From Eopsaltria australis (taxonomy: Eukaryota > Chordata > Aves > Passeriformes > Petroicidae), in NCBI GenBank assembly GCA_034509425.1, contig JAVTVJ010011652.1, positions 5,943,501-6,007,500 of the forward strand: a stretch of 64,000 bases of DNA. Direction: 5' to 3'. The first letter of the stretch is position 1. Every line of letters starts with the position of its first letter. The position numbers and the translations under genes are program-made. Under the pieces are notes generated by a model. That model did no database searches. It was not told the origin of the DNA and worked only from the letters and a program-made list of their open reading frames with translations. This document shows, piece after piece, positions 39,191 through 52,262 of the stretch.

Positions 39191-42100
39191 AATACTCCAC
39201 CTTTACCACACTGTCTGGTTGTGCTTTAAGTCATTCATCCTCAAGTGCTAAGGAGCCTTAACTCCCAAGCCAAAATCCAGATTATTCCTCTGGGTTTTTA
39301 TCAAGGCCCTGTAAAGCACTGCTGCAGCAGTCAGAGCCAGCAGGATCTGAGCTAGAGAGGAACCTAAACCCAGGAGCAGTGGAGGACCAGCAGAGCATGG
39401 CTGGAGAGGTCACAGCCAACAGTAGAATTTGGGAAATTGATTCAGAGCTCAGGCAATGAGCAAAGCAGCATGAGAACACACCACACGACAAGCCAGGATG
39501 GTCTCTACCAAGGCAGTGAAGAAGCCTCATTTTTGTTTGACCCGCTGTTTGGACACTGCTTGGTGGAACTTTGCAAGTGAAGCCCTCATCATCACCCAAA
39601 GCTACTTCTAAAGGACTGCATTCCTGGACTGCTCAACCCCTCCAAGAGACACCTCTGCTTCACCACGCAGCCTGATGGCTTCTGATACTTGGTAATTTAT
39701 CACTGTATTAATGCTTTCCTGGTTGCTGTCTGTTATGAAACACAGGTAGCAAATGAAAGAGGCTTTCAAATTCCATCCTGTCCAAGCCTGCCAGCTGCCA
39801 GAGAAGGGGAAGGCATGTGGGTCTAATTCTCATCTTACTGACATTTCATCAGTGCATCAGCACTGACTTTGAAGGTATTGCTGTTGCCCTACTCAGCATC
39901 AGGAAGATGAAAAATATGCCCTGAAATAAAACATGCTGCTCTGACAAGAGTTCCTGCTTCATCAAGCTAAGGTCCTTATCAAGGCAAGATTTTATTGCAA
40001 TACCAAGGATTTAAACCAAGCACAGCAGTTTTATTAAAGAGAGAGAACAAAAGACAAACTAAAGGGTTCCAGTGACAAGTTACTCCAAGCAGAAGTGAGG
40101 GATCCAGAGCACCATTTCCTGTCTGGCAAAGGGATCACCCACAGCACTTGGTCTGTTTGGCCGAGTCTGGGTACTATTTATCTACCCAGCCAAAAAAAAA
40201 TTTCCTCATAGCAGCTGTTTCTACAACCAGCACAGAACAGCCTGGCAACCCCAGCTCAAGGCTACAGCATAGCACAATGTTTAAAAGACTGGTTTGCAAG
40301 TTTATTAGGAGTGGTTCCCTCCCACCAACTCCAGAGAGTGCTTGTGACCTCTCAAAACAGTTACCCTCCAGAAGCTGTGAAGATATTTAGCTAAGCAGTG
40401 AACTGAGAGCCCACAGTGGCCCAAAAGACTTTGAGAGACATCACATGCACTGGGAAGGGATACCCGTCTTATCCCAGAACAAGCCCAACACCATTTCAGA
40501 TACAGTTTAACACTGAGATTTTTATTCTAAATATCCCAAAAAAACAGTGATTTAGCAAGTTCCAGCTTGGCAATTCTCACCCTGAAGTGTCCAAATCACT
40601 GGCGGGCAATTAACATCACTGTTTTCATTGCTAGAGCCCATGCCCTTGAACATCCAAGTTTCCCATCAGTCCAAGGAAGGGAGAAAGATACCTGCCCACC
40701 CTGTGGCAATACCTCAGTCTTCCTCCCTTAAGTCACAGACTTAGTCATGTTCTCCACAATCAGATAACTCATTGTCACTGTCCCAAATTTAGCACAATAG
40801 AAAAGAAAATGACAAATGAAAAGAAAAAAACAAACGTCAAGGGCACAAATTAAAGGAGACACATAAATACCCACACTGGCAAAACTAGGGCTGCACACAG
40901 AAGTATTCACATTAGGGTCCTGCCCACACTAGCATAAATCTCTAAGCTCTACTGAAGCAACACCAGCATAAAATCACCATAAACCAGAGTGGATTTTAGA
41001 GCACTAACATTGCCTGAACAGTACCCCTTGAAAGGCTAATATGCATTTACTGACATCCTTCCTCTCCCTTCAGTTAATGGCAGGACAGACCATTTAGCCA
41101 GTGGTCTAAAGCTTTAGCTTGCATGACAGCAATTTATGCACCCTGGCAGGTGAGAATGACCCATTCAGCCTAAACAAGAAGGAGAAAAGCCTCCTGACAG
41201 CATTTCTCTGCCCAGTTCTTGTCTGAGACAACTCCAAGCATCATTCAGCCATGGCATGTCTAACCCAAACTGACCATGTCCCAGACTCCTGGAGTCAGAT
41301 CCCCTGGCTCTGAATAATCACTTTCCTCCCTTTTCTCCCAGCAGGACTTAGGAACAAAGCAGTACATCATCAAAACACTATTTAATTTCCCAGTGGCTGT
41401 GCATGCCTTACTCAGGGGACTTTTTTTTCCTCCAGTGCTAATTCCATCTATTAGGCTCATTCTCTGTCCGTGCCCTGGGCAGAAGCTGCCACAGCAGAAG
41501 GATGCCCAAGGAAAATGCATCAGGACAAGTCAGGCACAAGCATGCCTCTGGAGGCAGAGCATTTAAATTAAGAATGAACCTGAAAAAGCTACCAGCTTCC
41601 CTGTAGCCAGCACTGTCTGGTAATAGAAATTCACCACAGGGGACTATCACAGGAACAAAACACCTTCTGGCCCCACATTCAGGAGGGAGAAAGCAAGTGC
41701 AAAACTGACCAGTGTGACACCCCAGGGACTGGCACAGGCTGGTGTCAAAAGCCAGAATCAACAGAAAAGGCCACATCTGCCCCATCACAACTGATCCTCT
41801 ATGGTCTGCAGAAACAAGCTGGCAGGGAATGCCCACACTGCCTCCTCTTCAGGAAATTCAAATTCCATATATGAAGGTGAAAACAAATGGTAAAGTTCTG
41901 CCTTCTGTATCATCTACATCATCCTTTAAAGACACAAAATTTGTGTAAGGTGCTGTACATACAGCTGGGTGGGGAGGAAGCCTCTCCTGTTCCAAATATT
42001 TATCATTAAACACAGTTTTCTACTTCTCTCTTAAAACCCTGCAACTCCACAGGCATTTTTCAGGGAAAAAAAAAAAAGGCTTTTAGCTCAAGACAGAAAA

Positions 42101-45100
42101 GGTTGAAAGGACAGACCCCAACTAATTGACAGCTCTTTTCCACCTTGCTACCTTTCCCTCCTATCTCGTGATCATTGAGATCTGCAGATGAGAGCAGAGC
42201 AGAACTGAACCCAGGGAGCTTTAGGAGAGCTCCAAAATCAGAACACCAACAACCACGTTCAGCCTAAGGAGCCTGGTGTGTAACTGAGGGTTACCAAATC
42301 CAGCAGTGACAGGCATAGAAAAACCTTCACTCTGACTCTTACCAGAGGCTGGACAAGTCAGTGCCACAGTGCAAAGGCCACAGCAAAGGAAAGAGGAAGG
42401 GACCTGCAACCATATAATAGCATCAGAGTTCACAGGTTACAGTGGGGGATGTAGAGAGGGAACAGAGGAAAAGCAGGAAGAATAAGACTATGGCCCCAAA
42501 TCATCCCAAACATGGTACTTCAGTTTTTTCTAATTATATAGTTATAAACCTAGTTCTGTAGTTATCAAGTCACACATCCTTACACACATGCAAACATAGG
42601 CATAGTATCCCCTGCATTTCTAAAACACTTTTTTGTAAACCACATAGTGATTAAAATGAGATTTTAAAAGATGTAAAAAAGCCCAGAAAGCTCTACGCTG
42701 TCCCCTCCCACACTACTCTGAGGTGCTCCCATGCAGCTGATTTTGACAAACACAGGTAATAGCAAGCTTTGTTTTGTTAAACCTGTTTGGTACCAAGGGC
42801 AATAAATGTTACAGTCAACTCCCTTAGGTAAGAAAGCACAGCATTAGACAAGGTGCTTCCCCATGAGCTGTGAAACAGAAACAACAGGACTGAACACTTC
42901 CACACAAACATTGACCCATTCCTGTATCCTGACATGTTCTATGGATCAGTTCTGGCTTCTCACCCTTGTCTCCCCCAGGATAAGCACATGAAGAGAACTC
43001 TGGCTCTTTCCAGCCTCAGTCTGAGAACAGCATCCACTAATCTGTGACTTTCTTGGCTGTAAACTTTGTCTTTGGAAAAGAAAATGAGAATCTCCTCTTT
43101 TACTGAAGACATAGCATTCTCCAAAGATTCAATATTTTATTGCCTAACATTTTATCTCATTCTGCAGAGTTAGACCTGCCTATTTCCCCTTTCTGTGAGT
43201 CATTTCTCCATCTCCCCCATCCAGTATATTGCCTGTTTCCAGTAGCACTACAGGAAGCACAAATAAATGATTTTTTAAAAAAGCCACAGAAAGCTGAGAG
43301 CCACAAGAACAAAACCTCAGTGGAACCAGAAAGGCAGGCTTTGTTACTTGCAGCGTGTGAGGTGGAACAAGTAACACTGATAATCTCGTATTAATTAAAG
43401 GGAAAGGCGGGTAGCATTGAACCTGCCACAAAGAGGTGCTGTAAAAGGAAACTGAGAATGCTACACTACCAGCAATGTCACCTTTTGATTAAAGGAACGG
43501 AGTTTCCAGGCAGGGTAGCAAAAACCAACATGAACACTTAATTAAGAAAATTAAGAAGTCCTCAGTGCTGATGCTGTAGCTGTGGTTTAGGTGCCTTGAA
43601 AAAGAAACAGTTTCTGCTTTGGATCAACAGACCACGCTGTGTGCGAGTTAGCACCGGAGGGGTAACTCCGGAATCTTTGGACCAATTTGAACTGAATTCA
43701 ACAGGGGATAAAAGGTCACAAGAGGTGCAGAATTTCTCTGAGTTGAGCTGAGTGAAGAAGCAAAACCCAAAATAATATCTGACCTGAACCATAGGCCACC
43801 CCATGACCACTTTCATGGCTGGCAGGGCTCCAGCTGCTTAATGCATCAATCACAGCCAGCTCACCAGAGCACCTGTAATGCTCAGCCAAGTACTCCTTGT
43901 GCCACTCTTCACCCCTCCAAACGAGCAGCAGAATGAGGGATTGTGACAGAGGTGATAGAAAACATAGAGATAGAAGAGTCCTGGAAGGGCACACAGTTAA
44001 GTGATTGCAAACTTCTGTTGCTTAACAAAATGACCAGGCATTCTGCTTATTTCCTGGTCCTTCAGAGAGCAGACAGCTCTCACAGATCAGATCAAGTGTT
44101 CAGTATGGCTACTGGGGCAGGGCCTCAAAAACACTCAGCAGAAATCATTATCTGGTGGGCTGCCCTGGCCAGATCTTTTCCTGCTGTATTCCATATCCCA
44201 CACTTTTCTGAAAGCCCTTCTGTTAAAGGCTCAGCTACCCATAAAGTCTGACCATAGATAGCTGAACAATCTCTATTATACCTCTGTGACACCTGATATG
44301 GACACTGTGACTGGATGGGGCTTTGTCATGGTGTTGCTGCAGTAGTTGCCAAAGCACATCTGAACAAAGATTCTTTTTTCTGCAATACCAGTTCTCTCAA
44401 GTAGCATGGCTATCACACTGGTTTGCAATCTCACTGTCTCACAGGAAAAACCTCTTTCCAGGCCCAATACAAATATGTTTTTCAGAGTCCAGTAGGCAGG
44501 TCTGCATGTCTGCCTCTCCCAGCACACACTGTGAGCACAAGGTGACAGTGCTCCTTCACATGCAGGCTCACCAGCCTTGTGTCTTTGCACTGGGCTTTTG
44601 GCCAAACAGAGGCAAAACCATGCATTTCCAAGGAAAACTCAAATTCATGGCTCTCATGATCTCATCTTGTTGATTCTCCAGCTCAAAAGGAGCTGCAATT
44701 TGAAATGGTTGGATCTGTGAAGCCAAGCAGGTAAAGGGATTGGAACAGCAGGCAAAGATGTTCTTAAAACACTTTGAGATTGAACTTTGCAGTGCTTTAA
44801 CTTGATCACTCTGTTAATGATTTTAGCTGAACGTATTCTACTTTTCTACTATTGAGAGCCCTGTTCTTCCCCCTCTTAACTCCTCACCTATTCTTCCTTT
44901 CATGCAATCTTTTATGAAAAAAATATACACAGCTAAGCTGTGGCAATGAAGCAAAATAAGTCCTTTGCTATTAAGTAGCCACATCAATACTGATCATTGC
45001 CCAGAGTACATCCCTCCTTTCTTGCATAGCTCAGTTTTCTGACAAAAAGGGGGGGAAAAGCTTGTACTACTGACCTTCCTTTTAATGACCTTTGGAATAC

Positions 45101-46179
45101 ACAGCTGAAGGAGGCAGCAGAAGTCCTTTTTAGGTAAAGTCATGTCTGCCATACTGCAAGCACAAAATTGGCAGGATTTGGTAGTAAAGGACAGGAAGAC
45201 TGGAACTGAGAAATGCCTCCATATACACAGCCATCCACCCCACTGCCTTGAGCAGAAGGAATTCACCTCCCACTTCTCTAAGAGAGACAAATAAGCCACA
45301 GGCCAGCCAAATCTGCCTGCACCTCATGGTATTGACCACAGCTGGAAGGGATTTTTCGAACAGGCACCAACTGCAGGGAAAGGCTAACAACCAATTGAAG
45401 CTCCCAATCCGTACCCCCTGCACCTATGAGGTCCTAAAGCATTTTGGCAAGAGCAAAATAATGATGTTTTACACTTTCTCTTCCAAGCAACAGCTTTTGT
45501 AAATGTCCATCCATTTCAAGCCTCAGTGACAGCCCTTCATGTGAGTTAACTCTTCCTTGTAGATAGGGAAGTCAAGACATGGTGCAACACAAAAACTTTT
45601 AGGCACAATGGCAAGACCATGAATTACAGAGACAACCTGCTCTCCTCTGGCATCCAAGGATGCACATCTGAACTCAACCCATACATTTGTCTCTGCCTTG
45701 AAAGCCAGCAGGAGCTCTGTGCAGAGTTTTCTCCATTAACCCATCACTGGAGTCCTCTACCAAATCTCCAGGAGAAGCTCAACCCATTTCAAGAGCAGAA
45801 GCAGCACTGAAGATGTACCAGCAGTACCCATGTGTTACAGACTGAAGCAGTGTCAAAGCAGTTGCTTCCAGCATCCCAAGTTCTTCAGCCCATCATTGGC
45901 CTAAGTGATTTGCAGTCAGCCAGTCCTATTTCTTTTAAATTCCCAAAGACATCGACAAGTGCAACCATGTTTCCCAGGAAATGTTTCTTTGTCCCACAAT
46001 GCAGTGGCTGGTAAGAATTCCAATTCTTTCTGTTCCTCCACATCCACAAGAAAGGAAAGGAGGAACGCAAACGCTAAGATCTGTGCAACACCTTCAGCTT
46101 GGTTGTTAGAGTGCCAAGTGGCAGGGACCTGTCAGGGCAAGCGCATCCTCTGTGGATCAGGCACAGGGAGAGAGGTGAC

Positions 46180-46990
46180 AGAGCCCAGTTCTCCTGCCCT
46201 CCCCTGCCGCTGTCGAGGGTGCGGGAGAGGGAGCGGATCGACAGCGAGGTGGGACTGTCAGCGGTGCCCTAGGGGCTGGCCTGGACACAGCGGGGCAGGG
46301 CAGTGGGGAGATGGAGGGAGCAGCCAGGACCTTAGCGCTGCTTCCCGTGCGGCGCAGGGCAAACACCATCCCTCTCCCACAGCAGGAGCACCGCCGGCAG
46401 CTGCAGGGGGATGCTGGAGGTTTTACAGGCACATGGCTCAGGCTGGAGGGGACGGAGCAGATGAGAGATCCCGGCATGGGGAATGCCATCTTCAGGAAAA
46501 AGCCTGGCAGCGATTAGAGACAGCACAAAGAGAGCCAGCATCAGCTGCACGGAACGGCAAAAAGCTTAACTACGACCGAGTGTCTGGCAGGACTCTTCTC
46601 TGTCGCGGACGGAACCCCGGACAGCAGGAGTTTCCCAGAGTCAGTGACTCCGAGCGGGTTTCCATATCAGTATTTCAGCAGCCTGTGCTTTCCCAGCACG
46701 CAGTCCGGGCTCCAGCAGCATTCCCTCCGTTCTCAGATGCCCACGCTCCCTCTAGCGCCCGGCTCCGCTTCCCTCAGCCCGGCCACCCGCACCCTCCCCT
46801 CAGCTGCGCCCCGGGGACCCGCACCCGCTGGAGAGAATTAAAACCGAGCCTATTTGGGACACGCAAGCCCGGCAGAGCTGCCCGGCTGGCGATTGTGTTG
46901 GAATACAGAGAGCAAAAAACACAGGGACAGCGTCAGCGTCAGGGCTTTGCCACTCGTTTCAGTGGGAGAGCAATCAGGTCTCCTTCAGCA
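46180..46990. promoter_or_regulatory. Isolated CpG-rich patch inside intron 1
   Basis: By eye this stretch has about 45-48 CpG in 800 bases at roughly 58% GC, giving an observed/expected ratio near 0.7, whereas the surrounding intron is CpG-poor. It lies about 7.3 kb downstream of exon 1. It could be an alternative promoter of SORCS3, the promoter of an intronic non-coding RNA, or an orphan CpG island. A plus-strand open frame of 371 codons (45905-47020) and shorter minus-strand frames cross it, but none resembles a known protein. Confidence 0.55.
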
Positions 46991-49594
46991 CTGAGAGGGA
47001 GGAACAAAAGAGAGATTTGATCACTCGGCATCAATCTCTTCTTACTTTATTGCATGCTGTGACTCCACTGGTTATGAGGGCTGGAAATTGACCCTAAAGT
47101 TTCCATGGCAGATTATTTATCAAATATGTTTGCACCCACACAGCCACATTCTACAAACACGCAGCAAATTTTCTTCAGTTCCCTTACAACACCCCATAAA
47201 GGCAGGAAAGGAAATACCTCCATGCTGTCCTTTTTGCGTGGAGGAAATATCAACAACAATGATGCAGTTCTCTCTGAACATTAGGAGAAGTTAGGATTTG
47301 GGAATTTGTTTGCCTTGGATTTGTACACGGAGTTTATGCAAACCAGGAAACCTGCATGCAAAGGTGTGACTGCAGCAAAGTATATTCCAGCTAAGGGATA
47401 TTTCAGCTTAAAATTCCTGGTGGGCTCCATCAACTACGGCACCAGAGCAATCTCCAACGTGGCTTAGTGTGGGTCAAACTCTAACAGAGTGACAAACTCT
47501 CGGAGCCAAGCAGGAGGCAGTGAAAGGCTGTGCACAAGACAGAAAAAAACCTCATCTGTCCACAATCCTGTGGCTGTAATTCAGAAAACACAAAGGGCCC
47601 TCAGGTGTCCTTGCTGTACTGCTCTGTTTCCTCACCTCTGTACTCATTTCTCAATCTTACTTTCTGCTGCTGTAGGATCCTGCAGGTTGAATTCTCCACT
47701 ACAGTAAAATAGCCTAGATCAATCCTACATCAATTTAAACTGAGGATCCAAACAAATACTTTGCTGCTTTGGGGAATTTCTGCAATTACAGCATTCAATG
47801 CTTCACAAGGAGCATGTCATTTAATTTACTGTCTTGGCTGAGGCAGGTTGGATTCGACACCTTCAAACACAGATTCTCCCTGGAAGATAAACTTGACCAG
47901 AGCCCAGCCAAACCCAAGCCTTAACTCTGTAACTGACAGGTTCCCTGCAGTGTCCTCAAACCAGCCCCAGTCATGAGTTCAGGGCTGGCCTTCAATTCTG
48001 CTATGAATCTGAAATTGTACAAAAGTGCTGACTGAGGTAAACATGTACTGCACTCCTCCATTCCAGCCACAGACACCCAGGGAGCTCAAGGAGTATGGCA
48101 CTATGGTATGACTTGAGTAAATTCTTGTTTGCAGTACTGGTTTCCAGTATCCTTTCGTGCAAGTAACGCTAAAGATCTTTGCCTTTAACCTATGCTTTTC
48201 CCATTAGACAATGCTGTTCCCCTATGTTTACTAAAATCTCTACTACAAATGCAGCTATAAATTTGGAAACTCAGAAAGTTTCATCTTCCTACAGCCTCGG
48301 TTTAAAGAAAATATTTGTTCCATCTCACCTCCCTTTTGAGAAAAATCTCTCCTGCCTATCATAAATTATCTGCTCAATCCATTTTCAAAATACTTCATCA
48401 CCTAATTGGATGAATGTTTCCCATTATGAAAAAAATAATTAAAGAATCACATAGCTGTTTCTATTTGCATTTAATCCACTGTGAAAGCTTAGCCACAAGT
48501 CCTAGACCTCATCCCTGATCATGACAAAGTCTGAGTACTGAGGTCTGAAGAGAAACTGCTGACAGATACCTGGGACAGGAGCAGCTCTGTAATTGAACTT
48601 GGAACTACAAGAACATCAACAGTTTGTTGTGCCAGGCAGGGAAATGGCCCAGGGAACCTGCCAGATTCATGGGACCCACAAACAATATCCAGACCCAAAC
48701 ATCAAACTGACTTTGCAATGAAACCAGTCTGGAGAGAAATAACACAAAGAATATTTTCTAGATGCCTTCTTCCTGCTCTACTGACTCAACATAACCACCA
48801 AAGCAGTTGCCATGCCAGAGTTTTGTTTTTATTTCAAATCTTCTATACGAATATTAATTAAAAATGGATTGGCAAAGTCCTGGACAAGGACTTTAGTGGC
48901 AAACTTCATTACTAAAGGTAGAGGAAAGTGAAAACACATCAAGATATTTTGCCAGAGTTGGCCTTCCTTCAATGGCAATGAGACCATAGCCTAGACAAAG
49001 AAGCTATTTGAGAAACAGTCTAGAATAGAAATTAAAATATCTACCAAAAGCAGTGCAATTAATATGATTGCTCTGTCACCATTTTTGCACGCTAGGAGTA
49101 AACATTACAGACCAAAATCCAGCTGGACTCTTGGAACAGGTACCCCTGGCTGACAACTAAATGCAGCTTTGCCTGCCTAAAGATTCCCCTTCCTCCCTTC
49201 CAAGCATAGCAGTCTATTTGGAATTGCAAATATTGCCCATCACACACTGCATTGCAAGGCATCTTAATGAAAAACTACCTGGCACAGAGTGATCCCACTG
49301 GCCTCCCCAGCTTGTAAAGCTCCATGGGAGTGAGTAATGTCTCAGCATCCAACCACCAGTACATTAGCAGATCACACCAGAACCCTGCCAACAGCATTCA
49401 GGGGAATCATTCCCGGAAGAGACAGACTTCACTGTGAGAACTTGCACAACCTGCTTGTCACTGCCAGCCCCCAGAGCTTGCACAGGGTAAAAAAAATGGA
49501 TCGGTGGTAGTAGGAAGTAAAGAAAACCCATTCAGAGCAGAGTGGTTCCCATCAGATCATCATCATTACATGAGTCTTGAAAATCCCCAAAGAC

Positions 49595-49800
49595 TTTGTG
49601 GTACCTTGTTGCAGCACTTTCTTTGAGAAGAAACTTTTCCTCATGTCCAACATGACATATGTTGGGGCTGTTAACATATATTAGTTCCTCTTCAACCAAT
49701 AAGATAACTGCATCTTCTCTCTAACTCTACTTCCAATGCCTGTAAGCTACTGCAGCATTATCAGCCTCCTCTTTATTATCTTGTCCTAAAGGCATCTCAT
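49595..49800 (-). mobile_element. Older, diverged CR1 fragment
   Basis: The plus strand reads as the complement of a CR1 3' region: a piece like 'cactttctttgagaagaaacttttcctcatgtccaac' in spirit (AGAAACTTTTCCTCATGTCC at its core), then a C/T-rich segment ending in CCTCCTCTTTATTATCTTGTC. In CR1 antisense copies the same order occurs (AGAATTTCTTCCTAAT, then CCTTCTCTTCTCCAGG). The match is diverged and boundaries are approximate. Confidence 0.5.
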
Positions 49801-50229
49801 ATTCCAAGTCTTGGAGTGAATCTTGAAACCATATTGACTCTAGAAATGACAGTCACAGGTTGACTGGACAAAGCAGTGCAGTGTGACTGCCCAGATAAAA
49901 CAAGGCCCCAGTCCAGTGTCTCACCAGCTCTCATCCTGCCTTCCCCAGTTTTAGGGCCTGGATCATGTTGTGAGCAACAATGCAATTGCATGATTTGCAC
50001 AAGTAGCAGCTGCATCACTGAAGCACACCAGACTTCCATCAGTTGATCTTACATACTGCTCTACTACCATGAGATTTTAAAAAATGCACTGCTGACATTT
50101 TTCATATAGTATGAAAAACCCATCCCCTAGAATCATACAGGAACTAGGCCTGGCTGCAGCAACCTGCAATACTACACATGCCTCAGAAAAATGCCCTCTC
50201 CTGCTCTTTCTGGGGCACTATAGTGCATT

Positions 50230-50362
50230 GCTCATCTTTATGCCAGAAGTTTGGGACAATTTATGTCAGAATTTGAGAGATGTCCCTGCCCATAGCAGAG
50301 GGGATTGAGACTAGATGATCTTTAAGATTCCTTTCAACCTTTAATATTCAGTGATTCTGTGG
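50230..50362 (+). mobile_element. CR1-type LINE, truncated 3' end
   Basis: The stretch GTCCCTGCCCATAGCAG, then ACTAGATGATCTTTAAGATT, CCTTTCAACC and the terminal GTGATTCTGTG matches the 3' untranslated end of avian CR1 retrotransposons, which finish in short ATTCTATG-like repeats. The 5' boundary is uncertain because similarity fades before 50230. It is a dead, 5'-truncated copy with no reading frame. It is the best single marker of avian origin in the window. Confidence 0.8.
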
Positions 50363-51394
50363 AGTTTGCCTCTGGTTACTAGAAAGGCAGAGGCATATAT
50401 ACATGGGATAGCCAAAGCATGCAGTGGTCATAGCTGCAGCATCTCCATAGAGAGTGGATTGAAAACATCTTCCAGAGAAAGCTAGAAATGTGCATCTTTT
50501 CTTCTCATATTGAAAAATCCCCTGCCACAACAGCACAGGATTTGTAGTAATTCCATCATGGAAAACGCATGGACAAAATTAAGTATTTCCTATAAACAGC
50601 TACATTCATCAGAGGGACGACTGAAACCTAACCATAACAGTTCCCATTTCCCACTCCACCACTGATCATCCTAGGAGAGCAATCTTAGTAAGTGTGTTTT
50701 ATTCACTGCAGCTTGAAATCTCTTGGAAAACCCACTATCAAGAAACGAGACAGTGAGATTTAAAATTGTAAGAGCATTAAAGGTGCTTCTACCTTTTTTT
50801 TGCAGGTCATTACCCTACAAATCAGGGAAAGAGGAAGGAAGAAAAGATCACATGAGGAATCAAATCATCTTCACAGGAAGGTTGGAGAGAGCATCTGATG
50901 AGCAGAACAAGGAAAAATTTCACACACTAACATAAACATCTAGGGAGGGAAAACAAATGTAGAGGGTACAACTGTTCAATGAATGGCACATTTGTGCACA
51001 GCATATGTGTTCAGAGAGGAATTGTTTTGGAAAAAGAATGGCTTGCAGATCTTTTGGGAATAATAGCATTTTTCACTAAAAATTCTCCTTTCTTTAGAAA
51101 AGCCTTGGCAAGAAAACATTTTATCTGATCTCTCCAAGGTCCCTCAAGAGCTTCATGACCTTGCTCAATAAATGCTTCTATTAGGGCAGATTGATACTTG
51201 AAGCCCAAATAGAAGTCTGCTTTTTCCAGTATCAGACCAAATGAATTAAGCCAAGTTCCCTTCATAAGAACACAGAGAACACAAACCTCACTTCTACACA
51301 GAACAGTATTTTTGTATTTTCCTAACAATTTTCACTTGAAGATCCTCAGGTATTGTACAAAGCAGAAATGAATTCTGCTCCACACCACCACTTT

Positions 51395-51552
51395 GTGGTA
51401 GCTATGTAGTACTATCCTCATTTAACATGGAAGAGGAGATCCAGAGAGGTTAATTGTCTTTCCTAAGGTCACAGAAAAAGCCTCTGGGCAGGACAAAGCA
51501 GAGAACCCAAATTCCCTGATCTCACCAGCCTTTTGCCTCTATCACAATCCTG
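51395..51552 (-). mobile_element. MIR-like ancient tRNA-derived SINE
   Basis: The plus strand reads CCTCATTTAACATGG, GAGAGGTTAATTG, CCTAAGGTCACAG, GAACCCAAATTCC, which is the complement of the MIR/CORE-type SINE layout (GGGTTC tRNA box, TGTGACCTTGGGCAAG, CTTAACCTCTC, CATCTGTAAAATG). The tRNA-like head is at the high-coordinate end, so the element is on the minus strand. Confidence 0.6.
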
Positions 51553-52179
51553 ACCTCACTATCTGCAAATGGAAAAAACAAAAGTTTGTTGCCTGGAAGG
51601 GATTATGTTTTAGTAAGTTAAATTGTGATTTGAGGGATGTGGAAGAAAAGGGGGATAGGAGATGGGCAGACACTTGCTTTTAAAATAATAATAATTTAAA
51701 AAGCAGAGGGTTTTAACATTCTTTGTAACAAGATATCCAGCAGCTGCAAAGACCTCACTTTTGTGAAGTGTCTGCAGATCTATAGGTCCCAGTAAACCCC
51801 CAATTTTTTATTGGTTTCCTCCTCTTTGCAAATCAATCCAGTTTTCAGGAATACCCCACCACTAATGCATGAAACTTGATTGATCATGTTTTTAGTAATA
51901 CATGACAAAAACTCAGGTTTTCAAATTGTTCAAGTAACAGAATTGGTAAAAGCAAGCTGTTTACCTCTTTACTGCTTTGGGAGCCTGAATACAATAACAT
52001 ACAGACACATCCTACCTGCTCTACGAGATCAACTGGCACAATCATGACATGAGTTAATATCTATTGTCCATTTCCAATACACCTACCTGCTGCTTTACAT
52101 CTCCTGTGACCTAAGAAAACGTATGCTTTGTGATGTGGGGCTGGGAACCAATGAGGCTGGCAAAAGAAGCCACACTGTT

Positions 52180-52262
52180 TGCCCGAATGACCTTGGGCAA
52201 ATTGCTTCATGTTCCTGTGCCATGGACACCCCAACAGTAGAATTATGTTAAAACTGAGCTGC
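52180..52262 (+). mobile_element. MIR-like SINE fragment
   Basis: GAATGACCTTGGGCAAATTG, CTTCATGTTCCTGTGCC, then AGAATTATG follow the central MIR order (TGTGACCTTGGGCAAGTTAC, CTTAACCTCTCTGTGCC, ATAATA). Only about 80 bases are recognisable. Orientation is plus. Confidence 0.5.

Noticed and set aside
43654..43671. Inverted repeat CCGGAG / CTCCGG as a hairpin element
   Set aside because: Only a 6-bp stem with a 6-base loop and no further pairing; expected by chance in 64 kb.
45905..47020. 371-codon plus-strand open frame as a protein gene
   Set aside because: Composition follows the CpG-rich patch, the translation has no recognisable domain, and the N-terminal third lies in ordinary intron sequence. 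Kept only as part of the CpG patch finding.
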